64,000 nucleotides of DNA from Kingdonia uniflora. Lineage: Eukaryota > Streptophyta > Magnoliopsida > Ranunculales > Circaeasteraceae. The stretch is taken from positions 372,001-436,000 of the forward strand of contig JACGCM010001752.1 in the NCBI GenBank assembly GCA_014058105.1. Reading direction: 5' to 3'. The position numbers were made by a program, and so were the translations under genes. The notes below the pieces were generated by a model. It saw only the letters and a program-made list of their open reading frames with translations, did no database searches and was not told the origin of the DNA. How positions within the stretch are numbered: position 1 is the stretch's first letter; the number at the start of each line of letters is the position of its first letter. This document shows positions 20,430-30,481 of the stretch, piece after piece.

Positions 20430-20990
20430 TTCTAAATTAAACAAAAAACTATTATATAAAATTACAGCTTAAAAGAAATTAACCCAGAGTATGACCCTAA
20501 GGTCCCTCTAATGGCACTTAAACACCCTCAAGGGTGTGTGTGCAAAGATTGTGAATACTTATCAAGAACAATATAAACAAACTTTTATTTATTATGAAAT
20601 ACTTATAAAATACATACAGAGGAATGGTAGACATAAAGGATATGAGAGGCGTTTACAGAGGAGTTATGGGGGAAAATGATAAACTTGAAAAGAAAAATTT
20701 CCTTACAAATGGGCTTTGAGACCCTTTTATACTAGTAGCTGGTGGGAGACCAAATTTTGTTCTTTTGATCTTATCTTCTGATAAAGTAAAGATTCTCTTT
20801 AACTTCATGCATCGGTGCCTTTGTCCTTATGCGTCGACGGACAAAGTCATTGTTGTTTGATTTAAAAATCTTTTCTAAAAAGATGCTACTTTTTTCTTTA
20901 TGCATCGGCAGGTAAAGATAAATTACTATAATAAATTACTGCAGCTTTTATGTTCGGTACCGAATGTTAAGGTTCCGTAGCTTTCCCTTT
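20430..20990 (-). repeat. Pararetrovirus non-coding region, copy A
   Basis: Direct repeat of 20991-21640. Shared features include TAAATTAAACAAAA, GACCCTAAGGTCCCTCTAATGG, the ACCTCTCC-free GAGGCGTTTACAGAGGAG segment, and GTTCGGTACCGAATG followed by CTTTCCCTTTC. It probably corresponds to the viral intergenic region with the promoter. It contains a RACCCTAAGGTCCCY near-palindrome. Confidence 0.8.
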
Positions 20991-21640
20991 CGCTAAATTA
21001 AACAAAACACTATTATATAAAATTATAGCTGAATGGAAACTAACCCAGAGTAGGACCCTAAGGTCCCTCTAATGGCACTTAGATACCCTCAGGAGTGTGT
21101 ATGTAGAGATTGTGAATACTTATCAAGAATAATATAATTAAACTTTTATATATTATGAAATACTTATGAAATACTTACAGAGGAATGGCAGACACAAAGA
21201 ATAGGAGAGGCGTTTACAGAGGAGTTATGGGGTGAAATGATAAACTTGAAAAGAAAAATGTGCCTTACAAATAGGCTCTGAGACCCTTTTTATACTAGTA
21301 GCTGGTGGGAGACCAAATCCTATTTTTTTGATCTTATCTTCTAATAAAGTAAAGATTCTCTTTAACTTCATGCGTCGGTGCCTTTGTCCTTATGCGTAGG
21401 CAGACAAAGTCATTGTTGTTTGATTTAAAAAAAATTTCTAAAAAGAAGCTGCTTTTGGCTTTATACGTCGGCAGGTAAAGACAAATTACTGTAGTAAAAT
21501 ACTGTTGCAAAAAATTGCAGCAAATTACTGCAGTAAAATACTATAGTAAATTAATGTAGTAAAATACTGTAGTAAAGTACTGTAGCTTTTATGTTCGGTA
21601 CCGAATGCTAAGGTTATGTAGCTTTCCCTTTCATTGTGGC
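20991..21640 (-). repeat. Pararetrovirus non-coding region, copy B, with an expanded CTGTAGTAAAATA tract
   Basis: Same as copy A, but about 80 bases longer because of a repeat of TACTGTAGTAAA units at about 21487-21588. Copy A has only TTACTATAATAAATTACTGCAG at this point. Directly abuts copy A head to tail. Confidence 0.8.
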
Positions 21641-21739
21641 TTTGATCTTTTGTTCTTGGACTTCAATTATAGCATCCAAATAGTCTTCCATAATGGCATC
21701 TACAGATTTCAAGGATGTCATATCCTCATCCTCATAAGG

Positions 21740-22446
21740 GTCTTGACCCTCTCCTACTAGGCAGTATTACTGATCTTGGCTTCCACTACCTTCTTGAATG
21801 TTGGATGCATGTGGTGAGGCCTGTGTGGTGTCTTCTGCAAATTGTTCTTTCAAAGTCTGCATAACTTTGACTTGCTGTTCTTCGGATGATAAATTAGGGT
21901 ACCGGTCCTGAATGGAAGCCATTAGCAATTGGAAGACATTTGTCGAGGAGACTAATGTTTCTACTGCTTTATGTTTGTCTGTCTTAAAAGACAAAGCATA
22001 CTCTTCGGTTGTTTTGTTAATTATTTCAGCAACTCTCTCAATTTCAAACCCATCTCACCATCTGTAGAAGAAAGTTCTCTGTAGAATGGGTAGTTTCAGG
22101 TCATTAAAGCAAACTTCAAGATCCCATTTCCAAATCCATGTGATCTGAAATTTTGTAAAATACCATAGGGTATTTCTTCCAATAGGTGGTTTCTATACAG
22201 TTTTTCTTTTAAGCTTTGGGTGAAAATTGTACCATATGGTAAATGGCTCTTGAATGGACTTTAGTAAAATATTAAAGTCAGGTCCCATTTTTTCCCACCA
22301 ATTAAGGAACCAAGTGGGGAGACCTGATCGTTTGATGATGTCTGGATTAATGCAGAAAAGCCAAGTATGTTTTCTGATGGGATTCTGATAATAAAAAATA
22401 TAGTGCCATGCTTGGATTTAATCCTAATAATTTTATTGCTAGCCAT
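21740..22446 (-). pseudogene. Pararetrovirus C-terminal region, copy B
   Basis: The counterpart of copy A with its proper N-terminus (MASNKIIRIKSKHGT, ATG at 22446). It includes the 21767-21994 piece with RYPNLSSEEQQVKVMQTLK. The frame is lost in between. The preceding piece 22439-22642 (VQDIRYRYAYEAMLIETT) overlaps its start by a few bases. Confidence 0.7.
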
Positions 22447-22911
22447 TAAGTTTTAGAGATCGAGATTTGCTAGGATCAAATCCCCATTTGGATATGTGCA
22501 TAAATCTTGTAATATAACACTTGGAGTGTGTTATAGGGATTTTTATGTCCTTCAAATTGACATTATGGTGCTCAATTTGAGTTGATGTTGTTTCGATTAA
22601 CATGGCCTCATAGGCATATCGATAACGAATGTCTTGAACCATATAATTTTGACTTACAAAATATCGTTCTTTAAGACCCTAAGCATCTTGATTGAGCTTA
22701 AGATCATCAAAATAAAGGGATTGAGTTTAAGATCATCAAAATAAAGGGTTATGATACTTTCCTTAACCAATGTTTTTTGTTGATAGATGATGTCCTGTTT
22801 AAGGGCATCTTTAGTAGTTTTCTTCAATTCTGGCCTAGGGACATCCTTAGCAGGTTTCTTCTGGTCTTTATTTATGCGATTTTGACTCCAACCTGGAGCA
22901 GGAGGTTGCAT
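22439..22911 (-). pseudogene. Pararetrovirus segment between RNase H and the C-terminal region
   Basis: Two open pieces, 22439-22642 and 22654-22911 (MQPPAPGWSQNRINKD). A segment of about 32 bases around TAAGATCATCAAAATAAAGG is tandemly duplicated at about 22690-22750. No known domain recognised. Confidence 0.55.
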
Positions 22912-22929
22912 GTTCCTGCAAGAATTCTT

Positions 22930-24290
22930 TAGTTAGAAAATTGGAATGGGAGTTCTGATTTCCTTTAATATATTCGATGGAGAAATCAAAGGCAGACGGT
23001 TCAGATTACCATCTGGCAAATATCTATTTAGACACAAGATTTTTAACATCCTTTTGTTGGATGTCTTTAGCCAAACTGTAATCAATTCGAAGCAAAAAGG
23101 GTTGATTTAGCAAATCATCCTAAAAATTTGAAATGCATTTAACAATGGAAAGCATTTCTTTTTTTATTGTGGAATATATATTTTTTGCAGTTTTCCACTT
23201 TCTGGATGTAAAACGAAGTAATTCTTCTTTTTACGAAGAAAGATTCCTCCAAAACCTAAGTTAGAAGCATCTGTTTCAACAATCTTTTACCATTGAGGAT
23301 TAGCCAATCCTAAGAAAAGGAGTTGTTTAACTCTTAATTTGATTTGTTGAATAGCTTTGGTGTGTGCAGAGGTTCAGGGGGTAGGATTCTTTGTGAGTCT
23401 ATTATATAAAATAGCACTATCTTGGGCCAACTTCTGGTAGTAGTCTGCAATATAAGTGAGACTGTCAATGAATCTTTGCAATTGAGTTTTCTCATTAATT
23501 TCATCTAGAAATTATGAGGTAAACTCAATACTCTTATTTATAGGAATAATTTGTCCTTTAGTAATGTTATGTCCTAAAAATCAAACTGTTAATTGAAACT
23601 ATTTTATTTTAGTAGCAGAAATAGCCAGACCATTTATGTGGATAACATCCTTAAGGATTTTCAGATGTCTAAAGTGTTGATCAATAGAATTAGAGAATAA
23701 AAGGATGTCATCAATATAAACAATACCGAAGTCCGAATAAGGAACAAAAATATCATTCATAATATTCTGAAATTTAGATGGAGCATTTTTTAAACCAAAG
23801 GGCATGACATTCCATTCATAGTGATCAAATAGAACTGTAAATGCAGTTTTATATTTATCTTTATCGGTAATTTGGATTTTCCAATATCCTAATTTTAAGT
23901 CAAATTTAGAGAAGATAATCTCATTATAAAGACAATTTAAAAGATCTTTTTTATTTGGAATTGGATAACGAATCCATTTGGGGGAGTCGTTAAGAGGGTT
24001 ATAATTGATAACAAGTCTAGGAACACCTCATTCCTTTTCAGCATTCTTGTTAACATAGAAGGGTGTACAGCTCTAGGGAGAGTAACTCTTTCTGATAAGG
24101 TACTTGTTAAGAAGATCCTGAATCTTTTTTTTGTAGAGTTGGAGATATTCAGAATTCTTCTGGCTAGGCCGAGCCTTAGTAAGAATTTGGGTTTTATCAT
24201 CAAAATCATGTTTGTAGGGTAGGGAAACAATATGTTGCTTTCGTTCCTAAAAAGTATTAGGAATATCACTACAGACCTCAGTAATAAATT
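22930..24290 (-). pseudogene. Pararetrovirus reverse transcriptase and RNase H, broken
   Basis: RT core at 23599-23805 has MPFGLKNAPSKFQ and the catalytic YIDDI box, with the spacing usual in Caulimoviridae. Upstream parts are in 23937-24269 and out of frame. RNase H follows at about 22930-23420 in short pieces. In a live virus this enzyme turns the pregenomic RNA into DNA. Here it is interrupted repeatedly. Confidence 0.85.
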
Positions 24291-24465
24291 GTTTTTCTAG
24301 TTCATCAATTATGATCTTCATCTCAGAGGATTGAAGTTTGTGAGAAATGTCCATGATCTGGAATTTTTCTTTGAGAAAATTTAGATGGTTTTCCTTAAAG
24401 CCAAACATGGTTTTAAGTTTATTAATTATTCTAGTTTCAGGATCTCTAATAAATTCAAAAACAAT

Positions 24466-24800
24466 TTATTGACCTTGGAATGAATAAAATAACCCTTTTT
24501 GATCAATCTTATGTAGAGGCATAAGAAGATTTAGAAATGGGGTTCCCAGTATGACTTGTTGTTGTAGATATCTGACTAAAAGAAAGGTAGATGGAATACA
24601 TGTACCTTTATTGCAGATAAAAACTTCTAAAAGTTTATACTGGATATTCATCCTATTACCAGTAACAGAGGTAAGAGATTGGACTATTTTTTCGAAATAC
24701 TTGGTAGAAACCAAGCCTTCTTGAATACAGTTCAAATCAGCTCCACTATCTACTAGGGCTATAGCATCTTTAATGGTATATTCATTTTTTATTACCAGGG
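24466..24800 (-). pseudogene. Pararetrovirus aspartic protease
   Basis: Minus strand has the active-site segment LVDSGADLNCIQEG (about 24715-24757), and downstream VILGTPFL, the usual partner motif of retropepsins. The 24466-24735 piece is open, with Q-rich linker sequence after it. Confidence 0.8.
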
Positions 24801-24834
24801 TAACTTTGGTATACCATTTCTGAGAAGTAATTTT

Positions 24835-25165
24835 TTAGAGAAGATGAAGATAAGGGTTATCTTTCTTCTCAGGGATTTCATCATTAGATTTACTATCTTG
24901 AATCATGTGTTTATTCTTTTGACAAAGCTGTAGATGATTGATTTTATCATCCTGTACCTGAACAGAGATTTTTAATTGTTTAATTTCATATTTTAAGAGA
25001 TTGATTTCCTTACGAAGGTCCTGGATAGTGATAGGATTATCATGTTCCATGCATTTTAGGTCATCCTAGAAATTATAGTACCTATTTGGTACTTCCAGCG
25101 GTTCTGGTTCTATTTCAGGCTTTAAGTTATCTTGAAGCATCTGTTGAAGATAAATACTAATAAAT
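24835..25165 (-). pseudogene. Pararetrovirus coiled-coil segment before the protease
   Basis: The 71-codon piece has heptad-like LRKEINLLKYEIKQL and IKIS-type repeats. The same DNA occurs as an isolated fragment at 29386-29690. Confidence 0.6.
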
Positions 25166-25172
25166 TTAGCTC

Positions 25173-25976
25173 TTACTTTTGGGTCAGAAATTTTATACAT
25201 AATAGATAAAATTTACTTTGATTAGTAGTTAGAGTATTAATGTTTAAGCCATTCATTTCAATAATGGCTTTCCAGTAATCCTGAGGATTGGATTCTGAAT
25301 ACTTATTGCAAGGAGTTCCTTTTCCAGCAGAAGAGGGGTCACTTTGGTCGATTTCATTAACTTTCCCGTTGCTGTCAGATGAACTTTCTTCAGAAGTGGT
25401 GTTAAGTAATAGTTTACTTAATTGAAGTTTTAGTCCTTCATCCTGTTGGAGTTCTTGCAACTTCTTCTTTGTGGAACACTTGTTTACCAAGTACCCCTTT
25501 TTACTATACTTGTAGCAGGTACGGGTTTCAAATTTTTTGGAAGAGCTGGTATGAGATTTATCTCTCATATGTCTCTTTCTTTTTCTATGTAGATAATAAG
25601 AATCATCTGGATCCTTATATCTCTTTTTACTTCTTTTTCGGAAGTGAGAAGAATGTTTTGCACTCTTCTTATGCTTTTTAGGATAAGTGGCAGGAAGGTC
25701 GTAAGCAAACTGGTGACAAAACTCACCAATCTCCTTTTTACCTGTTAAATTCTATTTTTTAAGTTGGTATTATAATTTCATATCAGTACAGATACTAAGA
25801 CCAACCTGAGTACAAATACTGATAAGATGGCCATAAGTATTCTCATGGTAGGGTATAGAATTACCATCATGCTGGTCTTTAAGCTTTTGACGAACCTTTT
25901 TGGCAAATAAAGGTAGAAGACCATCAATGAATTTGGCTTTCCAATATTCCTCATTGGCGTTACTCCTCTGCATCAC
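25173..25976 (-). pseudogene. Pararetrovirus capsid region with a ruined CCHC knuckle
   Basis: CYKYSKKGYLVNKC near 25475-25516 has the CCHC spacing, but the second cysteine and the histidine are both tyrosine. Upstream, a basic lysine/arginine-rich segment and the 25770-25976 piece (EYWKAKFIDGLLPLFAKKVR) match the capsid/Gag-like part of plant pararetroviruses. Confidence 0.7.
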
Positions 25977-26204
25977 TTTACAAATATAAACATCCTTGTA
26001 CCACCTAAAGTAGGTTAAAGAATGGCATCAAAGATTCTGTAAAAGTTATCTACTTCTCTCTTGTCTCTGGGGTGAGAACCCTACAAAGTATATAATTATG
26101 GTTTGAACAAGAGTGTAGACATCCTTAATAGGAATATTACTACTTCTTTCAATTTTAACTGCTAAAAGGATCTCTTGTTTTTGATAAGAAGTGATAACAT
26201 TATC

Positions 26205-26986
26205 TCACCAGCCTTTAAGACATCCTGTGAAACTGTTGGCAATAAATTTTTCCACGTTGTCATCATCATTTCCAGTAGCCTGACAGATAGAGGCATACAT
26301 AAGTATTTTATGAATAACTTCATAAATATGATATTCAGATAATCCATCTATATTCCTTTCATAGATGGTTCTTCTGTTATAGGAATTTTGATTCTGGAAA
26401 GAATCTTCTTCAAATAAAAGATCCTGAGAGGTAGGTCTTTTATAATAAGTTTTTAATTGGGATGGTTTATATTCTATCTTATAAAGGCTAGCCTCAATGG
26501 CATGGATTTGATTTTCTGATTCGCTATCAAAAAACTCAGAAGTGTTTTCAAATATGGAGTTCTTATCCAGAGTACTGACACTAAGCTTTTTGAGACGTTC
26601 AACAAGAAGGTCAACAAATTCAGAATCTTGAGAATCAGAAAGCTTAAAGTCATTGACAAGAAGGGTTAGTTGAATATCAGCTTTGTGCATGTTAGAGGAT
26701 GTACTTTGTATATTGTGAGAAGAATTTTGACTACTATTTCTTTGGACCTGGTCTTCGATACGATTTAACTGATTACCAATCGTTTGAAAACTCATATTTG
26801 TCCAATTTTTCTGTTTGATAACTGGATTAACATCAGTTATCTGGTTGTGAGGATGAGTGAAGGCGTTAGCCTCCAAAGCCTTGGATCCAGGGCTCCATTT
26901 GCCTAATTGGAGAGATTCAGGGGGAGGGTGAACAGATTGGACTTTTGTACCATTTGCTTTTACCCATTTCTTAGTAAAATCTTCCA
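26205..26986 (-). pseudogene. Pararetrovirus N-terminal polyprotein part
   Basis: Begins MEDFTKKWVKANG at 26986, a few bases inside the TA repeat, and runs open for about 260 codons with acidic and serine-rich sequence. The open frame extends upstream through the TA repeat into PLAC8 exon 1 relic sequence, which is fortuitous. No movement-protein motif was recognised with confidence. Confidence 0.65.
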
Positions 26987-26996
26987 TGGTGTATAT

Positions 26997-27010
26997 ATAT
27001 ATATATATAA
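26997..27010. repeat. TA microsatellite at right edge of the pararetrovirus
   Basis: Short uninterrupted TA run between the viral start and PLAC8 exon 1 sequence; pairs with the longer run at 19425-19498. Confidence 0.9.
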
Positions 27011-27024
27011 GAGTTATGACATAC

Positions 27025-27078
27025 AGTTGGAGACATTGCTGGCAATCGTATAGCCCAGTCCAAAAGAAGGATAACGGA
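27025..27078 (-). pseudogene. PLAC8 paralog exon 1 relic (3' end only), cut by a SINE
   Basis: Minus strand reads GGLYDCQQC-like sequence and ends CCAACT before GTATGT, the same donor as the intact gene (9011). It has the same 2-base deletion as the copy at 29767-29885. Upstream it is replaced by the SINE fragment at 27076. Confidence 0.75.
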
Positions 27079-27226
27079 CAGTTGGTACTCAAAGTCTCGC
27101 TAGCCTTGTGCCAACATACCCAGGCTCGCGTACTTTGTGAGCAGGTTTCATGACCCAAGAGGAGTATCTAGTCAGGAATTAATGGACTAGCCAGTGTCCC
27201 GGATACCCTAGTTAAAATAAATAAAT
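27076..27226 (+). mobile_element. SINE, 5'-truncated
   Basis: Matches the SINE at 19063-19285 from TTGGTACT through CCAGTG-CCCGGATACC to the TAAAATAAATAAA tail. No box A or B. It ends where the Copia-3 LTR begins. Confidence 0.82.
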
Positions 27227-27464
27227 TGTTAGATAACAAGTTATTCTACTAAGCAATCATACACACACATAGATATGAGAAAAAATAGAGAGCTTATTAT
27301 TGACAGGTTGTTTATGTGTTACAATACTAAACACTTTTGGGTGCTAAATACTCTCTATAAAACTTTCCTCATAAGCCCTAGTTTATATGGGCATGTTAGG
27401 ATCCCAGCAGGACATTCCAAACCAATTAAATTTCCATCCTGGGTTAGACCCAACTCCTAATACA
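27227..27464 (-). repeat. Copia-3 3' LTR (238 bp)
   Basis: TG at 27227 and CA at 27463-27464 on the plus strand (minus strand TGTATTAGGAG to CTAACA), next to the polypurine tract. Its partner LTR is not in the window. Confidence 0.75.
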
Positions 27465-27779
27465 CCCCCTTGGGGTGTTCCATACCAAAACGATTTATCT
27501 TGTTAAAACCACGGCCTAGCAAAACTCTCTTAAGAAAAAAGTTGTGCAAGGAAAAAGTACAATCCAATGCCATGTATGGGCTGTGGATGCGTATACGTTG
27601 TCTCATCAAAACCTCTAGTCAGTAAAACCTCCTAGGATAAAAACTATACTATCAAGAAAAAGAGTACAACACGCATGTGTTCACGTCAGAATGGAATTAC
27701 TCCCCTTGGCGTCGATCTCCCTAAGATGTATCTCCCCGAGATAACGATGAATAAAAACTTTTGCATGCCGATTCCATGT

Positions 27780-29370
27780 ACCAACCGCTTGAACGTAAGT
27801 AGTGTAAGAGTTTTCATGAATAGATTGGCAAATTTTTCTTCTAAAATATCTTGAATAAAGTCAATCTCATTCTCTTTCTGTAATTCATAAGTATGGAATG
27901 ACTTCTATAAAATGTGCTTTATTTTATCGCTATTGATAAAATTGCCATTGACTTCAATGATGCAAGTTGAGTTGTCTTCGTACAGATTCGATGCTTTATC
28001 TTCGATAGAATATGTTACAACTTCAGTTGATGTCATGTACATTAGAACGCAACCATCATTCTCTGTCAGCTTCATGAAGTGCAAAAATCTCCCTGTGGTT
28101 CAGAGATGTAACAAACGTCGTCTGCTTCATCAATCTCCAAGAATTTGTTGTATCCCCAAACATAAACACATAGTCCATCTGACAATGGCCTATGTATAGG
28201 TCTGATAAGTATTTTGTATAGGTGTACCCTATAATTTTATGTTTACTATTTTGAGTAGAGCAGACCTTAGTCTTTCCAGCTGATCAGATACCTCAGAATG
28301 TCCTTAATCTCCTTCCAATACCTTTGGGAAAGAACAAAACTATGGAAAGCCAAATAGTTCACTTCGAATGAGTCATCAGACCTAGTATACCCAGCTAACT
28401 AAGCACCTTCTAGCTATGGCGTCACGGCCCTAGGAGTTTCTCCCCCCATTAGGATGGTAGAGGATGTCGTTATCCACATCCAAGTGATGGATGTACAATA
28501 AGTGACTTAGCACCGTGTACTGCATCCATACCAAAGTATTGGATAACTCTTCTGATATATATGCTTGGTGAACGAGTATGCTACGACCAAGACGTTCGAT
28601 CTGCAAATCGAGACAATACTTGGTTTCCCAAGGTCTTTTATTTTGAATTCCTTCCTAAGATATTTGGTGGCTCTCGTGATCTTCCCCGAAGTTCTAATGA
28701 TATCCAAATCATTTAGTACACTGTTATGATGACTTGAGCCAATATTTGTGTTTTAAATAAGAACACATGGACATATAAGAATATTTATAATGTCTCTGAC
28801 CTTCAAATACACAGTCAACTTACTATGTCACATGGGCCCTGATTGCTTCAAGTCAATAATAACTTTTCCAGTTTTATTGCGTACGCACCTCATGTGTATT
28901 GGGCTTAATTGCTTCCAAAAGCTTATACCTTCCCGGGTGGCTTCATGTAGATATTCGTATCTTGTTTCCCATATAGATACGCGGTATTTACATAAGATGC
29001 ATGTCTAGCTTATCCTCGACAACTATCAGAACCAAAACGTTATAGCGTCTATAACTTCTTAAAGAATTCCTAGGCAACTAGTTTTACCTTGACCTAATTA
29101 TTTTTTCGAGTTAATCATGTTTTCGAACTATTTCTATTTGTAACCGATAGACTCAATGGCATCACTTCATGTTATGCTAGCAAGTTGAGCTCCGCTTGGA
29201 TTTCAGATGCCCATTTTGGCAAATGTACAACAACACACAGTCATTTACAATAAGCAGTTTTGAATCCTCATCCATGATGGCGAGCACAATAGTGAATGTG
29301 AATACCTTGTTGACAAATCTCTACTGAACGATTTTACATTGTGCCATTACAGACTTTAATAGATTGAGAT
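27780..29370 (-). pseudogene. Copia-3 RNase H and reverse transcriptase, broken
   Basis: RNase H: a YEDNSTCIIEVNG-like acidic segment near 27950-27995, then KENEIDFIQDILEEKFANL and the TFKRLVHGIG end near 27780-27880. RT: RATKYLRKEFKIKDLGKPS at 28507-28707, upstream of which coding is fragmentary to about 29370. At least five frame changes. Confidence 0.78.
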
Positions 29371-29385
29371 CTCCTTATTATCATA

Positions 29386-29690
29386 TATATCTTCTCAGGG
29401 CTTTCATCATTAGATTCACTAGTTTAAATCTTATGTTCGTCCTTTTGACAGAGCTGTAGATGATTGATTTTTATCATCCTGTGCTTGAACATAGATTTTT
29501 TATTGTTTAATTTCATATTTCAAGAGATTAATTTCCTTACGAAAGTCCTGGATAGTGATAGGTTTATCACTTTCCATGGGTTTTAGGACATCTTGGAAAT
29601 TATAATACCTTTTTGGTACTTCCAGCGGTTCTGGTTCTATTTCAAGCTTCGAGCTATCTTGAAGCATCTGTTGAAGATAAATAAGTATAT
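29386..29690 (-). mobile_element. Pararetrovirus fragment (about 305 bp) next to a TA repeat
   Basis: Near-copy of 24850-25160, including LRKEINLLKYEIKQ-type coding and the following SS-EPEPLEVPKRYYNFQD segment. Left end abuts Copia-3. Right end runs into a TA/TG microsatellite. Confidence 0.85.
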
Positions 29691-29721
29691 ATATATATAT
29701 AGTATTTATATATATAAATAC

Positions 29722-29756
<35 letters not shown>

Positions 29757-29758
29757 TA
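29683..29758. repeat. TA then TG microsatellite
   Basis: TATATATA runs with interspersed AAATACTATA, then GTGTGTGTGTG, followed at once by PLAC8 exon 1 sequence, as at 26997-27025. Confidence 0.9.
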
Positions 29759-29766
29759 TGACATAC

Positions 29767-29885
29767 AGTTGGGGACATTTCTGGCAATCACGTAACCCGA
29801 TCGAAAAGGAGGATAGCGGTGGAGATGTAGTAGGGATGTCAGTTGCAGCAGCTTCATCACTTGATGAATCCTTCTCAGTTGTCAT
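29767..29885 (-). pseudogene. PLAC8 paralog exon 1 relic with start codon
   Basis: ATG at 29885 gives MTTEKDSSSDEAAATDIPTT and then LRDCQKC up to CCAACT|GTATGT. Aligned with the intact exon 1, two bases are missing in the CACCAAGATG segment, which puts the exon out of frame with a normal exon 2. The copy at 27025 has the same deletion. It is probably the first exon of the dead paralog whose exons 2-4 are at 13388-18983. Confidence 0.8.
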
Positions 29886-30481
29886 ATTTTAATCCATGTT
29901 TAAGACTTGATCACACTTTCTCATTTGTCATAATGCATGTTCTTAGAGAGAAATTAACAAGAGTTAGAGAGGTTTGGAGAGTTGGAGGCTTAAGAAGAAG
30001 AGAGTTCTGGATGAGGTATTAAAGTCAAGATCAACTAATCTACATAAATGTTTGATGTAACAATAGTGGACCTCTTTTTTCTCCCCGAATTAATTCAACT
30101 CCTCCGGCCATAAGTATGTTTTTGCTTAGAAGTACTTTAGGCGCTTAAGGTGCACGTCGAAGTCTTAGAGCTACTGCGAAGCAGTCCTGGATTCAATATT
30201 TGGTCTTACGAGGGAAGAAACTTGTACACGAAGAAAAGTTTAGAAAAAAATTGTACTCAAATTATGTTAATTACTAGGTGCACTCGCGTGAATCGTGACA
30301 TCACTTGCATGACAAGGAGGACAAGGCGTGCCTTTTTTGTTAATCATATACTAGCTACGCACTTAGCTAAGATGTGAATTGGGAGTGGATGAGGGACTAA
30401 ACTCTGAAGTCAAGATTGGTGGCGTGATTTTATTTATTTATTTTGGTTGAGAAAATTAGATTACAATTGAAAAGTAGTTTG
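29886..30481 (-). other. Upstream region of the dead PLAC8 paralog, partly duplicated; one unidentified 300-bp piece
   Basis: 29886-30040 matches the intact gene's leader (TGCATGTT, GAGAGAAA, AAGTCAAGAT) with one copy of the 61-bp unit. 30370-30480 matches a second time (GGGAGTGGATGAGGGACT, AAGTCAAGATTGG, GAGAAAATTA). The middle, about 30055-30370, is unidentified. Confidence 0.55.

Larger units (their letters stand above)
19500..26996 (-). mobile_element. Endogenous pararetrovirus (Caulimoviridae), rearranged and non-functional
   Basis: Read on the minus strand: N-terminal and capsid region, CCHC-like motif, aspartic protease, reverse transcriptase with YIDD, RNase H, a further conserved C-terminal region, then a non-coding region. 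No LTR and no integrase are present, which separates it from Ty3/gypsy elements. A tRNA-Met-type primer site (minus strand TGGTGTCAGAGC) is at 19502-19513. The C-terminal region and the non-coding region occur twice. Every reading frame is broken. It lies inside a TA microsatellite. The layout recalls the endogenous genus Florendovirus, but I cannot assign the genus from sequence alone. Confidence 0.85.
27227..29385 (-). mobile_element. Copia-3: 3' part of a Ty1/copia element
   Basis: 3' LTR at 27227-27464, polypurine tract (minus strand CCCCAAGGGGGTG) at 27465-27478, a long 3' untranslated part, then RNase H and RT pieces. 5' half and 5' LTR are missing. The right end is joined to a pararetrovirus fragment at about 29386. 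Confidence 0.85.

Noticed and set aside
26205..27158. 317-codon minus-strand frame as one protein
   Set aside because: The first part comes from PLAC8 exon 1 relic and the TA microsatellite (YIYIYIY). Only the sequence from MEDFTKK at 26986 is viral.
29500..29892. Frames with YIYIYI repeats on both strands
   Set aside because: Translation of the TA/TG microsatellite.
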